Shown here in pieces: positions 1-14,830 of a stretch of 64,000 nucleotides of DNA. The stretch is from assembly GCF_002865645.1 (NCBI RefSeq), contig NW_020194555.1, positions 2,320,288-2,384,287 of the forward strand, given 5' to 3'. A program made the translations under genes and the position numbers. This stretch comes from Hyaloscypha bicolor E. Its lineage: Eukaryota > Ascomycota > Leotiomycetes > Helotiales > Hyaloscyphaceae. The notes beneath the pieces are model-generated. The model was not told the origin of the DNA. It ran no database searches and worked only from the letters and a program-made list of their open reading frames with translations. Position 1 is the first letter of the stretch. The number at the start of each line of letters is the position of its first letter.

Positions 1-19
1 TTCCTAATCCGGCCTAGTA

Positions 20-106
20 TTAGATACTTAGATACCAGATACCCAGATACCAGATACTCAGATACTAGATACCCAGATACCAGATACTCAGATATTAGAT
101 ACTAAA
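20..106. repeat. 15-bp minisatellite (AGATAC-based)
   Basis: Short tandem array of AGATAC words separated alternately by one (C or T) and two (CC or TC) bases, giving a unit of about 15 bp repeated some five to six times. It lies at the left edge of the window, so its full extent is unknown. No coding function is suggested. Confidence 0.8.
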
Positions 107-249
107 GGAATCTCTATATATATTCTCTTATTCATATATTTATTTCCCGCTCTATTTATATTTAATTCATTTCTCTATATCTAATTATATAGTATTCATA
201 TTAATAAGGCGCTTGAGGGCATTTAATAGCTTTAATTTCGTTATAAAGT

Positions 250-3200
250 TAGTAGGATTCAATTCTCTCTTAATTTACTTGACTTCCGTAATCTCTTATT
301 ATTTATATACCTAGCAGAGGTATATTACATTAATTATTAGGCGTTTCTCTCGAGTAGTATCCAATTTAATAAGGCATTCATATAATAACTTCGAATTCAT
401 ATAAATAACTAGTAATAGTTCCATTTCTAGTACTCTATTAATTATAGATTTAACTAAAGCACTTATATTAAAACCATAAGCCATACTATAGAGTTCCAAA
501 GCTAGAATACTTCTAGTAACTCTCTTGTATTTAGTAAAAAACTAGTAAATAATATTAGTATATCTAGTTCTATTTACTAGAACTAGAATATATCCGATTT
601 AGGAGAAAAGATCTCTATTATTTATAAATAAAGCATTCGTAAAAATAATTAAATATAAGAATTCCTTTACTAGCTTTATAAATTTCAGTTCTCTAGTAAT
701 ATTCTTAATTTACTATTAAATATACTTATTAAGTACTTTTATATTAGTTTCCGAGAATTTAATAGCTTAAGTAATAATTAATAAGTCATATAAAGCTTCT
801 AGTTAATAGACTAATATAATATATATTTCTCTAATATATTAGGTAATATATTAGTTCTTAATAAAGAGATTTTAATAAATAGTATTCTTATTACTTATAG
901 TAGTAATATTTTTTATAGAAATAGTTTAGAGGTTTTTATACTAGTATTCCTATATAAAAGTAATTCTAGTAGTATTTATATAAATAATATCTTTATTAAA
1001 CTTGAGATTATAATTAAAAGTAAGGAATTTATATTCTTTAGCCAAGAATTTAGCCTTATAAAGCTTTAATTACTCTGCCTTTATAAAATTATTAGTTCTA
1101 ATAAATAAGGTATTATTAGTTTAAAGGCTAATAATTCCGAAGAATTACTTACTATAAAAGAGGCAAGGGTTATAAGTCGACTATTTTATAGAAAGCTCAT
1201 TAATATAATAAGAATAATAAGTCTTAAACTAGTAATTCCTAGCTTCCGGTATACTATATAGTAGTTTTATAACCTTTAAAATAGAATTGTCTTTTAGATT
1301 TAGCTCTCTAGTAAGCTTATAGAATAGATTAATATAGAAGTTATAATTAAGTAAGGTTATTAATTAGATATAAGCTTGCGAGATATTATATAGATATAAT
1401 TCCGTAATATCTATTATTATAGTAATAATACTAAGAATAATTCTTTAGCTAATATACTAAATAGTAAGTAATTATATTAATATTATATATTTCTTACTAT
1501 TACTATAAGCTTAAATAACTAGTCTCAACTTCTTAAGCTCTCTCTTTATATCCTTATTCTTAATCTCATTAATAAATCGGGAGTTAAAGATATATATTTC
1601 CTTTAGTACCTGAGATCTAGAAATAACCTCAAATATATTCTTTTCTAGGAAACTAGTAATTTTAACTTAATAGAAATCCTTATATAGTTCATTATTCTAT
1701 AGAAATACTATAATATTCGGGGTCTTATAAAAATATCCTCTATTATACTTTAGTAAAATAGCAGGAATAGTAAGAGAAATTATACTCGTATTATCTTTAG
1801 TCTTATTATTAGATTCGGGAATAGATTTAGGTTTAGGGCTATTAATAATAACCTTAATATCCCCTATATAAAAGGGCTTTATAGAGATTAAATAGAAAGT
1901 AGTATTACTATATAGTAAAGCTAGTATATAGTCTTCTCTATTAATAGCTACTAGCTTATATAGTTTATTCTAATTACTAGATTAATTAGTATTTCCTTTA
2001 TATTAAATGAGAATATTTGAATTCAGGAATAGTTTATAGATATTAGTAGTACTAGAACTATTTCGGGTATTTAAAGTATTTATAATTTAATATCTAGCTT
2101 AAAGCTTCTAAATTTCTATTATTATCTTCTTAAATACCACTAATTACTATAATATAATAAGTAATAGGGTATTATATTCGGTTATTTAAGATAAAATACT
2201 ATAAACTAAAAGAGTTAAGATAATACTATTAGGTCCTATAAAGTTATTAATAGCCTTAAAAGCTATTTGAAATACGGTATTCTTATTAATTCTATTAATT
2301 TTAGCTATAATAATAAGATATATATATTAGATTAGGTTATAATAATATTCTATAATTCTAATAAAGTTATAAGCTTCTATAAAAATAATCTTAACCTTAG
2401 TTCTTATAGTATTTATAAGCTAAGTAAACTTCTTACTAGTAAACTGCTTTCCGGTATCTACTATAATCTAATTAGAAGAGTCTAAATAATTATTAATCTA
2501 GTACTACTTAAGTATATTTCAGGTATATATTATACTAATATTCTAGAGCTATTAGCTAGCTTAATATCGAGTGCCTTTATTAATAATATAGAATATAGGA
2601 TTACCGGAAATATAGAAAATATTAATAATAATAAAGTAATTAAAGCTAATATTATCTCTTAGATTAAACTTAAATTATCCGGGTAATTAGCTATATTTCT
2701 AATATTACTTATAGTACTTTATAAGATACTTAAGGGCTTCTATATTAATATTATAGTCTATTTATTCTAATATATTTCAGAGCTTACTAATAGATAAATA
2801 ACTAAAATAATAGTATAAATATTATAATTTAACCTTTATAAAAAAGCAGGAATTATAAATAAAGAATTCGGAAATAAAGCCTTATAATATAATATTTCAA
2901 AATAGGAAAGAATATCCGAAATATTATATTATAGGTATATATTTTCTAGTAAAAATAATAAGATAATTAGTAAGATTATTAAAATAGACCCCTAGCTTAT
3001 CTATATTAGCTAAGCTAAGTAAAAATAGAGTCTTTAAAGATATAATATAGAATTATACTTATCTAATTAATATACTTACTATTATAAATCTAATAGAAGA
3101 TATAGATCTAATATTAAACTAGATATTAACTTAATCTTTAGTAATTTCGTTAAGTTTAATACTATTATTAGTTTACTAGAGAACTTGAAATTAGTCAGAA

Positions 3201-5000
3201 CTAGTAATTAAATATTTAAAGGCTCTGGTATTAATTATAATTCTATAAAAGCAATAAGTATTATATCTTAATATACTATTAATTATAAAAGTCTAGGTAT
3301 TTTCTATTAAGGGTTTAATAGGCTCTAAGGTATGGTTTTTACCTATTATCTAATATATAAGGGAAAAAGAAGTAAGGTTATCTATAAGAGTATTAACTAT
3401 AGTTATTAGTAGAGCAGGAATAGTAAAAGTAGCTAAAAAGCTCTTAACTAAAATAAAATAAAAATCTGAGTAATATTTCTCTTCTTTATCTATTTCTGCT
3501 AATAAAGCCTTAAAAGTATTATTTACTAATTCGTTCTTATTATTTTTATTATCCTCTTTACCTTTAGCTTTAGTAATATACTATATATAAGTACTACTAA
3601 AGTATTTATTAAAGTTATAAGTATTTCGGGATCTAAACTAATAGATATTTTTATTCCTAAATTAAGCTTTCTTAGCCTCTTATTTCTCTAGTATATACTT
3701 TTATAAGTAGTATTCGGGTTTCTTATATATAAAATATGACTTCGGGATATAATTATTATAATTATAGGACTTAAAATAATTATTACAGGTTCTGAAGTTA
3801 TAACTAGGTCTATATTAATAATTTCCGGAAAAATAATAGCTTAGAGAGTTCTGAGAATAATATTATTAATTAGTAAAGAAGATTTCGGGATTAGCTTATT
3901 ATTTACTCTTATATATAGTAATAGATAACTAAAGCTTATTAATAAGCTAGCTGAGATTTATAGGAAGGTCTGAGATTATATATCTATATATCCGGGAGCC
4001 TTAATAAGAGATAATAATTTTATTATAAAGGAATTCGGTATTTTATAAGTTAGATATAAGACTATACTATAATTAATATAATTTATTAATTAGTAATTAA
4101 ATAGTCTCAAAAATTATCTTTTCCGGGAATTTAGTTATTATAAAAGCTAATATAATAATATTCTATATATCTAAATTTCAATATTTAAATTCAAGGCCTT
4201 TAAAAAAGCTATAAATATTAATATAAGCTTTTTTATATATGTATTAAAAAAGCTAGTTATTATAGAAGTAGTCTTAAGCTAATTTCTTTAGTATAATAGG
4301 AAAAGCTTATATTAATATCTTTTATAAAAGCTCTATATATTAGTAAATATTAAGGAAAATAGTAAGTTTATAATTAAAATTATTATTAGATTTATTATAC
4401 TTTTACTTTTTAGTATAGATCTTAGTAACTTCCCTAATAAGTCTTATAATTAAAGGTATTTAAGAAGTATTCGAATATAATTATAGTAGTAGTAATAAGG
4501 CTAGTAAGAATAATAGGGCTAGTAAGAATATACTATTTACTTCTAGAGCTTTTATACTAGTATATAAATCTAGTAAAGATATAGAATATAGTAATAGAAA
4601 AAGTAATAATAGTATAGGAATATTAAAGATTATAAGTTCTAGGTACTTATTCTTAGTAAAAGTAATAAAGCCTAATAGGATTAGTTTCTTAATAAGGTTT
4701 AGTCTAGCTATTATTAGATCCTTATTTATCTAGATATACTATATATCTTCTTTAATAATAGAAAGCAGGGTAATTATAATAATAAGAGTACTAATATTCT
4801 ATTATATATATATATATTACTATACTAAAAAACCTTATATAAGTATAGTATTTCCGGGAGTTTAAGCTTATTAAAGTTCTCTTAATAAGTAAAGTTCTTA
4901 AAGTTATATCTAAATAGCTCCTAAAGATTATTATTAACTATTTTATAGAAAACGTATTAAAATAGCTTAGTATTTAAAAACTCAGATATCTCATATATTA
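250..5000 (-). mobile_element. RIP-degraded Ty1/copia-type LTR retrotransposon (pol relic)
   Basis: Read on the minus strand and allowing for RIP-type C-to-T and G-to-A stops, copia pol landmarks appear in order. About 2,464-2,424 has a VDTGKQFTS-like integrase piece. About 2,375-2,080 has the integrase tail, ending in a GPN...TLLVY-like segment. About 1,690-1,560 has the RT start (LEKNIFEV, then IFNSRFINEIKNK). About 1,386-1,365 has ISQAYI, the palm motif region of RVT_2 elements. About 499-311 is the RNase H end. Gag and protease should lie towards 3,000-5,000, but I could not identify them. No LTR pair was found, so both boundaries are approximate. The element is inactive: nearly every CAA/CAG/CGA position reads as a stop. 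Confidence 0.75.
311..499 (-). pseudogene. surviving RNase H-like C-terminal piece of the copia pol
   Basis: A 62-codon open stretch on the minus strand that is the C-terminal RNase H part of the copia polyprotein. The segment ICTDSKSLYECL-like (read here as VIYMNSKLLYECL) followed by KLDTTREKR matches my recollection of fungal copia polyproteins. The change of TD to MN at the catalytic-region aspartate fits RIP. It is open only because RIP created no stop here. It is not an independent gene. Confidence 0.65.
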
Positions 5001-6291
5001 TAGTAATATCTAAATTAATTTCATATTTCTATTTCATTACTATTTCCTTAAAATTATTAGTTTCTATAAATATAAAGTAATTAGATTAGATAAATCTAAT
5101 AAAGAAATTATTTATTATAATAGGTTCTATTATTATATATTCTATAGGCTTATACTTAGTTCGAGATATAGTAATTTATAAGAAGAGTAGATTCGCAAAA
5201 AGGAAGGTAATTTATAAGATAAATAAATAAGAGTTATTATATTTAAGGTAAAAATTTCGTCTATAATAAGAAATTTAGAAAGTGAAATTTAAGAAATAAA
5301 ATATTGAGATTCCGGGAAAACTTAATAGTTCTAAAGCTTAAGAGCTCCAGATATTTAGGTAGTTATAAAGAAAGTAATTTTTTATAAAAAAGATAGTTTT
5401 ATAGGATAATTAGATAATTAAATAATTAATTATTTAGTAATTAGTAAAAAGTAGTATCTTTTCTTCTTATAAAAATAAATTATAGGTAAAGGCAACTATT
5501 ATTTCCTTCCTTTAATATAGCTTAGTTAGGCCTTAGTAAGATTAAGTATTTTTTTCTTTTTATAGAACCAAATTATAGGCAAAAGTAATTAATAGTTATT
5601 TCCTCTTTAATATAGAATAATAGCTTTATTCTTAAGGAACCGAATCTTAAGTAAATATAGCTTAATTTTTCTTACTATCTAATCTATAAGTACTAACTAA
5701 TTAGTATTAGTTTACTAGTAATATATAATACTATTATATAAGTATAAAAGTACTATTTATATAAGGTTAGTAAAGTTATTTCTTTAGAAATAGGAATTAT
5801 AATATTATAGTATTAATATATAATTCCTAAATTTACTAAGCCTAAAAAAGTCTAGTTTACTAGTTAAGTTACTAATAGAATATAAGGTCATATAACTATA
5901 TTTTATATCTCATATCCCATTATCTATATCCTATTACTTATATCCCGTATCTTATATCCTATAACTATATATATAACTTCTAAAGAAATAGCTATACTAA
6001 TACTTAATATTTAAAGAATTAGAACTATTTCTTATATAAAAAAAATAGAAAATAAATATTATATAATATAATTCTTATTATAATATATAAAATAATAAAA
6101 GAAAAAAACTTTATTTTAATTTAGAAAAATATAGATTTAAAATAATTTATTTATATATTTCTTTATTATATATTTTCTAAATACAAAATATAAAATAATA
6201 TAATAATAAATAAAATAAAAATAAAAATCTTAATAGTATTTTATTTATAAATAAATAACTAAATAGAAAAAATAAATATAATACTAGAAGA
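5000..6291. other. AT-rich RIPed DNA, no gene recognised
   Basis: AT-rich sequence between the copia relic and the first gypsy LTR. It holds two imperfect copies of a segment containing TTATAGG(T/C)AAA and a TTTAATATAG word (about 5,476-5,520 and 5,560-5,625). A short TATATCC/TATATCT tandem array lies at about 5,905-5,975. Part may be the 5-prime end or LTR of the copia element, but I could not pair it with a second copy. No open frame survives. Confidence 0.4.
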
Positions 6292-6296
6292 TTTTC
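6292..6296. repeat. target-site duplication TTTTC (left)
   Basis: Five-base direct repeat flanking the 6,297-13,900 element. The matching copy is at 13,901-13,905. It confirms the outer ends of the two 111-bp LTRs. Confidence 0.75.
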
Positions 6297-6407
6297 TATT
6301 ATATTATTTAATATAGCTAGCTAATATAATTACCTTTATAATTAGTTCCTGCCTATAAAGGCTATTAATTAATTAACTTCTATATATATTAATATTTTAC
6401 TATAATA
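6297..6407 (+). repeat. 5-prime LTR of gypsy element 1
   Basis: 111-bp LTR that begins TATTAT and ends TATAATA, probably TG...CA before RIP. It differs from the right LTR at two positions, both C/T transitions. It is unusually short for a gypsy LTR. Confidence 0.75.
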
Positions 6408-9400
6408 AATAGTAGTAATTGTCTTATTATTTATTTAATAACTTGACTAGAGACCCTTGGTAGACCCGAGCCCGTTTTCTGTTATCTAAACCTATCCAAA
6501 ACCATTTAATCGAGTTATTATTAACTATTATCCGACTAGCCTATCCGTAACTAGAAGTACTTAATAATAATATAATTACTACTAGACGACTTTATTAAGC
6601 TCATATACTAGTTATATAGCTTCCGAGTAACGAAGTACAAATATACTAAGAGAATAAAGGTTATTAATAATATTATTAATAAATTTATTATTATATATTC
6701 TTACTTCTTGCCTATATAATATATTTTAGAGGGCTACTATAGTTATTCCTCGTTTATAGACCTAATTATATATGTTCCTTTACTAATTGACTTATACCTA
6801 TCTAATTAGGTAATTAATAGATCGAAATTAGGAGAAGTAATATAAAGATTTAGTATATTCTATAATAGATATTTATTAGATACTTTATAGGTACTATCCA
6901 AAAACGGAAGCGGTATTTAGGGTACCTATCCTAGTAATTAACGAGTCGAGTTCATATTACTAAGTAATATTATAGAGAAGATACTATAAAGAACTAATAT
7001 ACCGGATAGGGTATAAGCGAGAGAAAATACTAATATCTGGCGAGATAGGTAATTCTTACTATTACCCGAAATAGTATCCGAGATTGCAAGCTTAATTAAT
7101 ACTGCTCTGGATACCCGAGATAGATAGTAATAATAAGAATAAACGAATACGGGAGTTGGCTCAGGAGAAGCTAATAGCCTTAGATTAAATAAATAAAGCT
7201 TTTTTAGTTATAATAATATTAGTTAAAATAATCTCGGTTAGAATAACTTTACTCTCGGATTTAGTAATAACTTTAGCCAAGTAAATACTAGTAGTATTTC
7301 TATATATTAGTTACTAGAAAATATTAGATTTTTTAATCCTATATTACTAGACGAGATTAATTATAAATATTAGGATAAGGCTATAGTATAGAAAAACGTT
7401 TATTTTTTTATTAACTTATTAAAGTTTGGGTTAAGGCCCTTATTAACTAGTTTAAAGACTCTATACTAATAATAATAAAAAAACTTTCTATAAAGATTTA
7501 TATATAAGATAATACTATAAAAGGCCGAGATATATATATCTATATAGCTATAGTAATAAGATATACTAAGATAGCAGAAATAGAAAAGCTATACTAGTAG
7601 CTATTTCATATCTATAATAACCTAGACCCCGAATTCCAATTATAAATCATGGCTCCGAATAAGAAAACCATAGTATTAGAATAGCTAAAAAATCTAGTAA
7701 TAAAGCAAGAAGTATAGTATAATATACTAGTAGTAAGAGTACGTACCTGTTATATATAGAGGCTATTATACTTTAACTATAAAGATACTAATTTTTAAGA
7801 AGGCCAGAGATATAATAACTAATATTAAAACTCTGGCTTCTAATTCTTTATTTTCTGGCTATAGTAATAGACTCGGCCATAATAGATATAGAAGCCGAAA
7901 GGGCTAGTATATAGTAATATTAATAATAGATAGAATAAACTACTATTACTAGCCCGGCCCCGTAACCTACTTATAGTATCCTATAGAAATAACTAAGGGA
8001 ACCCTCGGGCTTACTTTAAAGAGTTATACTTTAAGCAGGAATATATAAGGTAATATTATAGATATTACTAGTATAGAGAAAAAGCTAACTACGAATTAAA
8101 CTATATTAATATCCCGGAGAATTATAATATAGAATATAATAGAGAATTAGAAAAAAGCGACTATATTATAATAGAGGAGTTTATATACCTATATTTCTCT
8201 AATAATAATAGAAACAAATTGCAAGATACCGGCTACTTGGCTATAGCTAATATAATTAATCTATATACCTATAAAAAGTATAAAGAGATTTTTTTATCTT
8301 AAATAAAGATATTTAAATATATTTTTACTAATACTTATAATAAGTAAATAATAAAGACTTTACTAATTCTAATAGGCCTTAATATTATTAAAGTAAAGCT
8401 ATATAAATATAATAATAAGAATAACTATATTATATATACTTATATGAAAATACTAACCTAATTCTTACTAAATTAAGCAGAAAAGTCATATTATATTAAT
8501 ACTAGCTATACCCGGCTAGTTATTAGAGAGAACTAGTTAAAAGGCTATATAAAAGTAATATATAATAATTTATAAAAAATATCTTTTAAGAGTATTATAA
8601 GTAAGTTTATATTAATAAGATATATAATTTTTCCTATATATATTACGGGTAAGCTAGATAAAAAGAAATAACTCAATAAGATCTTTATTATAGCCTGGGT
8701 AATAACTTAGCTAGAACCTGGTCTATTACTTAATATAAAGTTCCTTTAGTAAATATTATCTATTATTAATTACCGAGACTTAATACTTACTATTAGAATA
8801 TATAAAAATCTCGTTATAAATATTATAGTAATTAATTATTTCCCTAGAATTACTTATAATATACTAGTAATATAAAAGGTTATTATACTATTATATTTTA
8901 TAGTACTTATTTCTACTAACTATAAACTAGTTCTAGTAAATAAGATATACTTCTTTAAAGGTTACTATATAGAAATATAGGATACTATCCTTAACTATAT
9001 AAACTTTATAAATATAGCTAATAACTCTAATATAGTAAAAATAATATTCCCGGATATAAAACTCGGGAAATTAAGAAATATAGAAAAACAGGCATTTTAT
9101 ATAATAAAAGACACTTATAATAATAGATATATAATATATTAGAGAGAGAAGTCTCCTAATAACCCCGATAATAATAAGAAGCTATCCTAAAGGTAATAAT
9201 AATATAACTTTAGTATTAATAAGCCAGAAAATATCCCTGAAATTATATATAAAAATAATATTTATATTTGTAATATTAACTCTAATATAGTAATAGTATT
9301 ATATAACCTTATTAGCTATTACTAGAAGTATTAGTCGAATTATGGCCCCATTAATATATTATAGGAAGATTATATAAGAATACTACTTATAAAAGACTAG

Positions 9401-12400
9401 TAAAACAAATAAATTATATAAAAGAAGTTTCTTATTAATATTAAATATAAAGCTATTATTAATTATATTTTTAATAATTTATAAAAGAGAAATAGAATGG
9501 AATATATTATAGGACTAACTTCTTTTATAGTACTAGTATTTATTATTACTAAGAAATATCTAGTTATTAACTTATAAGTTATAAATAAGCTTATAATCCC
9601 GGATACTTATCCTATATTCTTATAGTCCGATCTCATTAATATACTTCGAGGAAAGAAAGCCATATCTATTATAGATAGCTTATAATTCTTTTACTAATTC
9701 CTTATTACTAAAGAGTATTATAATTGTTTTATAATAATTAGCTATAGAGAACTAGAATAATTAAATATTATTCTAATAGGTTTCCGTAACTTAGTCTAAT
9801 ATATATAATACTTTATAAATAAGTAGCTATAGATATATACTTATTTTATATAAAACTTTATTAATAATATTATTATTTTCTCAGATATAATAAAATAGTA
9901 TATTTATTACTTAGAAACTATTCTTTAACTATTCTCTAAGCTTTAACTTTTTCTTTTTATAAAAAAGTTATTTATTAGATATATCTTAGTAAGATTACTT
10001 GGCTATTTTATTAATACTCTAGATATACTAATAACCGAGAATAAAGTTATAATATTTAAGAATATTAAGTTCCTAATAATCTTAAAAGTACTAGAGACAT
10101 ATATTAGTATAACCGGATAGCTATAACTATATTTACTAAGTTATACTCAGGTTATTAAGCTAATATAATAATAAAAAATAGTATTACTTAAAGTAGGAAA
10201 AGAAATAGGAGTAATAGGAAGAAAATATTATAGCTATATTACTAAAACTATTTATATACCTATATCTATAGAAAAGAAGGCCTTTAAAGCTCTTTAGGAA
10301 ATACTAATAAAGCCGAGATTCCTAATATATTTCTTTCCAGAAAAGATCCTATTTCTTAACCTAGATACTTTAGTAAAGCAAGGCTTTATAGTTATAGTTT
10401 TCTATCTTATACTAGGCATTTAACTAATAGAGATAACTACTAAGCTATTAGCTAAATATATATAGCTAGTAATATTTATAAGTAAGCTACTAAATACTAT
10501 AGAAAAGCGCTATTATGCTACTAAACTAGAAGTTATAGGACTAGTATAGGCCTATTAAAAGCTTTGCCTAATAATCTAATCTAGTAACTATTCTATTATT
10601 ATTTTTACTAATTATATATTAATAAGAAATATATATAAATAAATAAATTTAAATATTTCTAATATCTCTAAAATAAATATAAGACTAGTATATACCTCTA
10701 TTTACTTATCCTAATTTGACCTGGATATTAGATATTATCCGGGTAAGCTAAATATTATTCCGGATATACTTTTATAATTAAAGGCTATAGAATAATAAGA
10801 TATCTCAGTAAATAATAAACTAGAATATATTCTATTTATAATAGAGACTATTATATATCCTGATTTTAAGACGAAATTAATTAAAGAATTACGAACTAAT
10901 CTAAAGTTCATATATATATTCTAATTTCTGAATATTTCAGAAAGAGATTTCCTCCTAGAGCAAATAAAGAAAAATAGTATAGTATTTCGTATTAAAGACA
11001 GACTTTTATATTATATTATTAGTACCCGCTTCCGTCTATATATTCCTAAAGCAGTTACTAATAAAGTAATTAGTATGGCCTATAACCGTTTCTACTTTAA
11101 TATAAAAAGAATACTTTATAAACTAGATAAATTTTATATTTCTTAACTCAAAAAATAACTTAAAAAATATATTCTTTACTACCCTATATACTTACTTAAT
11201 TAAATATTTAGGAAACGCTTATATAGCGAATTATAACTAATTAAGACAATCTTAGTTCTATACTATACTATTACTATGGATTTTATAATAGTATTACTAA
11301 TAATTCTAGTAATTAGCCTATAGAAAATTAATGAATATAATCTTTTTAATTATATAATAATATAATCTTATAAGGCAAGTAAGAAAATACTACTTATTTC
11401 AGGATATAATATATATTTAGCTAAAGACTAGGCTATAATTTATATAATTCTTTGGCTATTACTTAATTAGGGTATTCCGTAAGAAATAATCTCTAATAAA
11501 AATCGCAAATTCATTTCTAATTTCTAGAAAAGCATATTCCGTTACTTAAAGACAAAACTTCTTATATTAATAATATAATATCCGCAGATAGATAGTACTT
11601 CCGAAAGAAAAAACCAGACTATAGAGATTAGTCTATAATATATTATTTTTCTTTATTTAGACTAACCCTAGTTTATAGAGATTATTTCTTTCTAATTAGC
11701 CTTAAATAATACTATAATATAAAGTATAAGCCAATTATAATAGATATTAGAAACCTTATTTACCTAAGACTATATAGGAAATATTACTTTCCGGGTTACT
11801 CAAATAGAAAACTAATAGAATAATAAACGGGACCTTTTAAAGTACTTTGCCAGATTAGAAAATTAGTATATAAATTAGAATTCCCTTAATAATAGAAGAT
11901 ATATCCCGTAATTTCTATTACTTACCTAGAACCTGTCCTAAAAGGCAAAGACTTATATAAACGAGAGTTAATTTAAGGAAAAGAACTAGTAAAGGGCATT
12001 TAGGGTAATAATAAGAACTAATAAAGTTAGGAACTCGAATATATTATAAATAAAAGAATAGTAAAGTATAGTAAATAAAACTATATTAAGTACTTAGTAA
12101 AATATATAAGATAGGGAAATAAGTATAATAACTAGTAGCTAGTAAAAGTTCTCGGTAATATATTAGAACTAATAGTAGATTATAAAGAATAATTAGGAAT
12201 AGTTCCCGTAAAGAAATATAATTAGCTAGTAAGAAATACTAAATAGTAATTATAGAATAATAACTATTATTACCGAGTATATATATAAGAAGTATTATTA
12301 TGTTTCTATAGCTATATACTAGTATAAACTAGGATATTTATTTTCCTTATAACTAAAAAAGTATTTCCTTAATACTAAATAATATAGAATATATATAGCT

Positions 12401-13789
12401 ATAATAATTACTATAATTATTATATTATTATATAGAAAAATACTATATAACTCACTATTACTACTACTATAGTATTCCCCGTACTAACTAAAAGTATTCC
12501 GTTATTATAACCGGTATATTACCAAGTATATAAGAAGCTAGAGAAGAATAATGCCCCTACTAATAAGGACTTTAAAGACTTTTTTAATACCGTTAGTAAT
12601 CCCGAAAACTATTTAAGAATTCAGATATTACTAGATAAGTACCCAAAAGAATAAAATACTCTTATAATATATATTAAGAAAATATATAAGTCTGTTCTTA
12701 AGGCAGTCGAGCTAGTATATAATAAAGAAAATAATAATAATAATAATGTCCTTACTTTAATTAAATACTATTCTGGCAGATTACCTAAAAAGATCTATAA
12801 ATAAAAGCTATATTCTATTTCTCTTAAGAATCCCGAGAAAAATAAGTATAATAATATAAATAAGAATACTAATAATAAAAACCCTAGAAAAAAGTATAAG
12901 GTTAATACCTCTACTAATAATAATTAAGATATTCTCGTAGTTATATTACTAAAAACCCTAAAGACTACTCTTAAGATAAAAAAGCCAAGCCTAATAAAGA
13001 TAGCTATATACTATAAAGAAGTAATCCGAGCTAGTATAAATATAACTTTTCTTATAACTATATTACTTAATAATATAAAGCTATTAGTCGAGATTATTTA
13101 AGAAAAGTATAATCTAAAGAAAAGCAATATTAGTAATATTACTATAAGAGTTAAAAAGGCTTATTAGTCGGATATTATTAATTATATAATAAGAGTCTTT
13201 TATAGTAATAATATTAAAGTCCTTCTAATTTATAACTACCTATTATTTATCCTTAATAATACTAAGATAGAGGAAATTCAAAAGTAGTTCTTAATATAAA
13301 TAAGCGAGAAATATTCCTAAACCTAGTCTAATCTAACTAGTTTTAAAAATTATATTAGCCCTTAGTATATAATATTAGAGGCCGGTAATAATATATCTAT
13401 ACTATTACTAAAGGCAAAGAAGACTAAGAAGAAGATATTTATAAAGAAGACTATAAAGAACGAGATTACTAAACCTGTCTAAAAATAATAATTTAAAGTC
13501 CTACTAGAATAGGCCCGCTTTAGTAATAGAAGATTTAAGAGCAAGAGTAAAGAGAAGAAGAACTAGCCTATAAGCTATACCCTTAGTAATAATAGTTTAT
13601 TTAAGGAGAAGTCGGCGGACAAAGAGTAGGGTAGTAGAAAACGGAGAAGAACGGACTTTATAATATAGTATTTTACTTTTTATTTTTTTATTTTTTTTAC
13701 CTTATTTTATACCTATATATAATTATTCTTTTTATAATAAAATATACTATAATAAGGACGTTATTAATTTCTTTTTTATAATAGGCACC

Positions 13790-13900
13790 TATTATATTAT
13801 TTAATATAGCTAGCTAATATAACTACCTTTATAATTAGTTCCTGCCTATAAAGGCTATTAATTAATTAATTTCTATATATATTAATATTTTACTATAATA
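13790..13900 (+). repeat. 3-prime LTR of gypsy element 1
   Basis: Partner of 6,297-6,407 with the same length and two transition differences. It is followed directly by TTTTC. The purine-rich stretch at about 13,620-13,660 lies upstream but is not directly adjacent, so the polypurine tract is not clearly placed. Confidence 0.75.
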
Positions 13901-14663
13901 TTTTCTAAAACTATTTATTAATTTTAATTAAAAGAACTAGATAGATTTATTTAATTTAATAGAATTTATATAAGGAAATAATTTATTACTAATAATAAAA
14001 ATATTTTTATTTAAAATAAATAAAAAGATTATAAAATCTTTTTAGCTAATAATATTATAAAACTATAAATTAGAATTAATATATAATTTAATAAAAAGAT
14101 TATAAGAAATATATATTTAATTAAAAGAAATATTAATTTATATATAAGATTTATAAATAAAGTATTATAATATAAAATATAAAAGAATAAAGTTTAAAAT
14201 TAGAAACTTAATAATATTTAATATAAAAAACATGAATTTAAATTAGTTTTATAAAAAAACTAAGCCCAAAAAAAGCTCAATTATTTAGAATAAATAAAAG
14301 AATTAGAAATTAAATATATTACTTCTATTTAATAAAGAAATAAGAATACTATAATATTTTTTATATAAACTTTCTAATAAAATACTAGAAATTCTTTTAG
14401 AACCTAAAAGAAATAATTAATATAAAAAAACCTAAAACTAAAATTATTTTAAATAATTAAAAAAAAGAAATTAAAAAATAGGAAATTATATTATTTAATA
14501 TATTAAAAAAACTAGATAATAAATTATAATAGCTAGTATAAGGCTAAAAATCCGAAATATATATAAGAAATAATTATATTTTTTTAAATTAAAGCTAGAT
14601 ATTAAAAAGTAATATAATTATATTTATAAAAAAGAAATAAGTTTTAAAAAATATAAATATTTA

Positions 14664-14830
14664 TTCTAAACTAAAACTATATTAAAACTAAAACTATATT
14701 AAAACTAAAACTATATTAAAACTAAAACTATATTAAAACTAAAACTATATTAAAACTAAAATTATATTAAAACTAAAATTATATTAAAACTAAAACTATA
14801 TTAAAACTAAAATTATATTAAAACTAAGAA
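14664..14830. repeat. 17-bp minisatellite (AAACTATATTAAAACTA)
   Basis: About ten nearly perfect copies of a 17-bp unit. A few units carry ATTATATT in place of ACTATATT, a C-to-T change. Confidence 0.85.

Larger units (their letters stand above)
6297..13900 (+). mobile_element. RIP-degraded Ty3/gypsy LTR retrotransposon, 111-bp LTRs
   Basis: Direct repeats of 111 bp at 6,297-6,407 and 13,790-13,900 bound the element and are flanked by TTTTC. Pol reads on the plus strand. RT is at about 9,540-9,960, with the PDTYP...LQSDL region and the catalytic FVDD box mutated to FINN at 9,857-9,868. RNase H is at about 10,370-10,620. The integrase catalytic core start (TITMDF) is near 11,270. Gag-like coding lies upstream at about 7,000-8,300. 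A further coding-like stretch at about 12,480-13,640, after integrase, is unidentified. CAA/CGA codons read as stops throughout, so the element is dead. Order RT-RNase H-IN places it in Ty3/gypsy. Confidence 0.8.

Noticed and set aside
1..6296. Search for an LTR pair bounding the copia relic
   Set aside because: No matching direct repeats were found by eye. The left LTR may lie outside the window or be too mutated.
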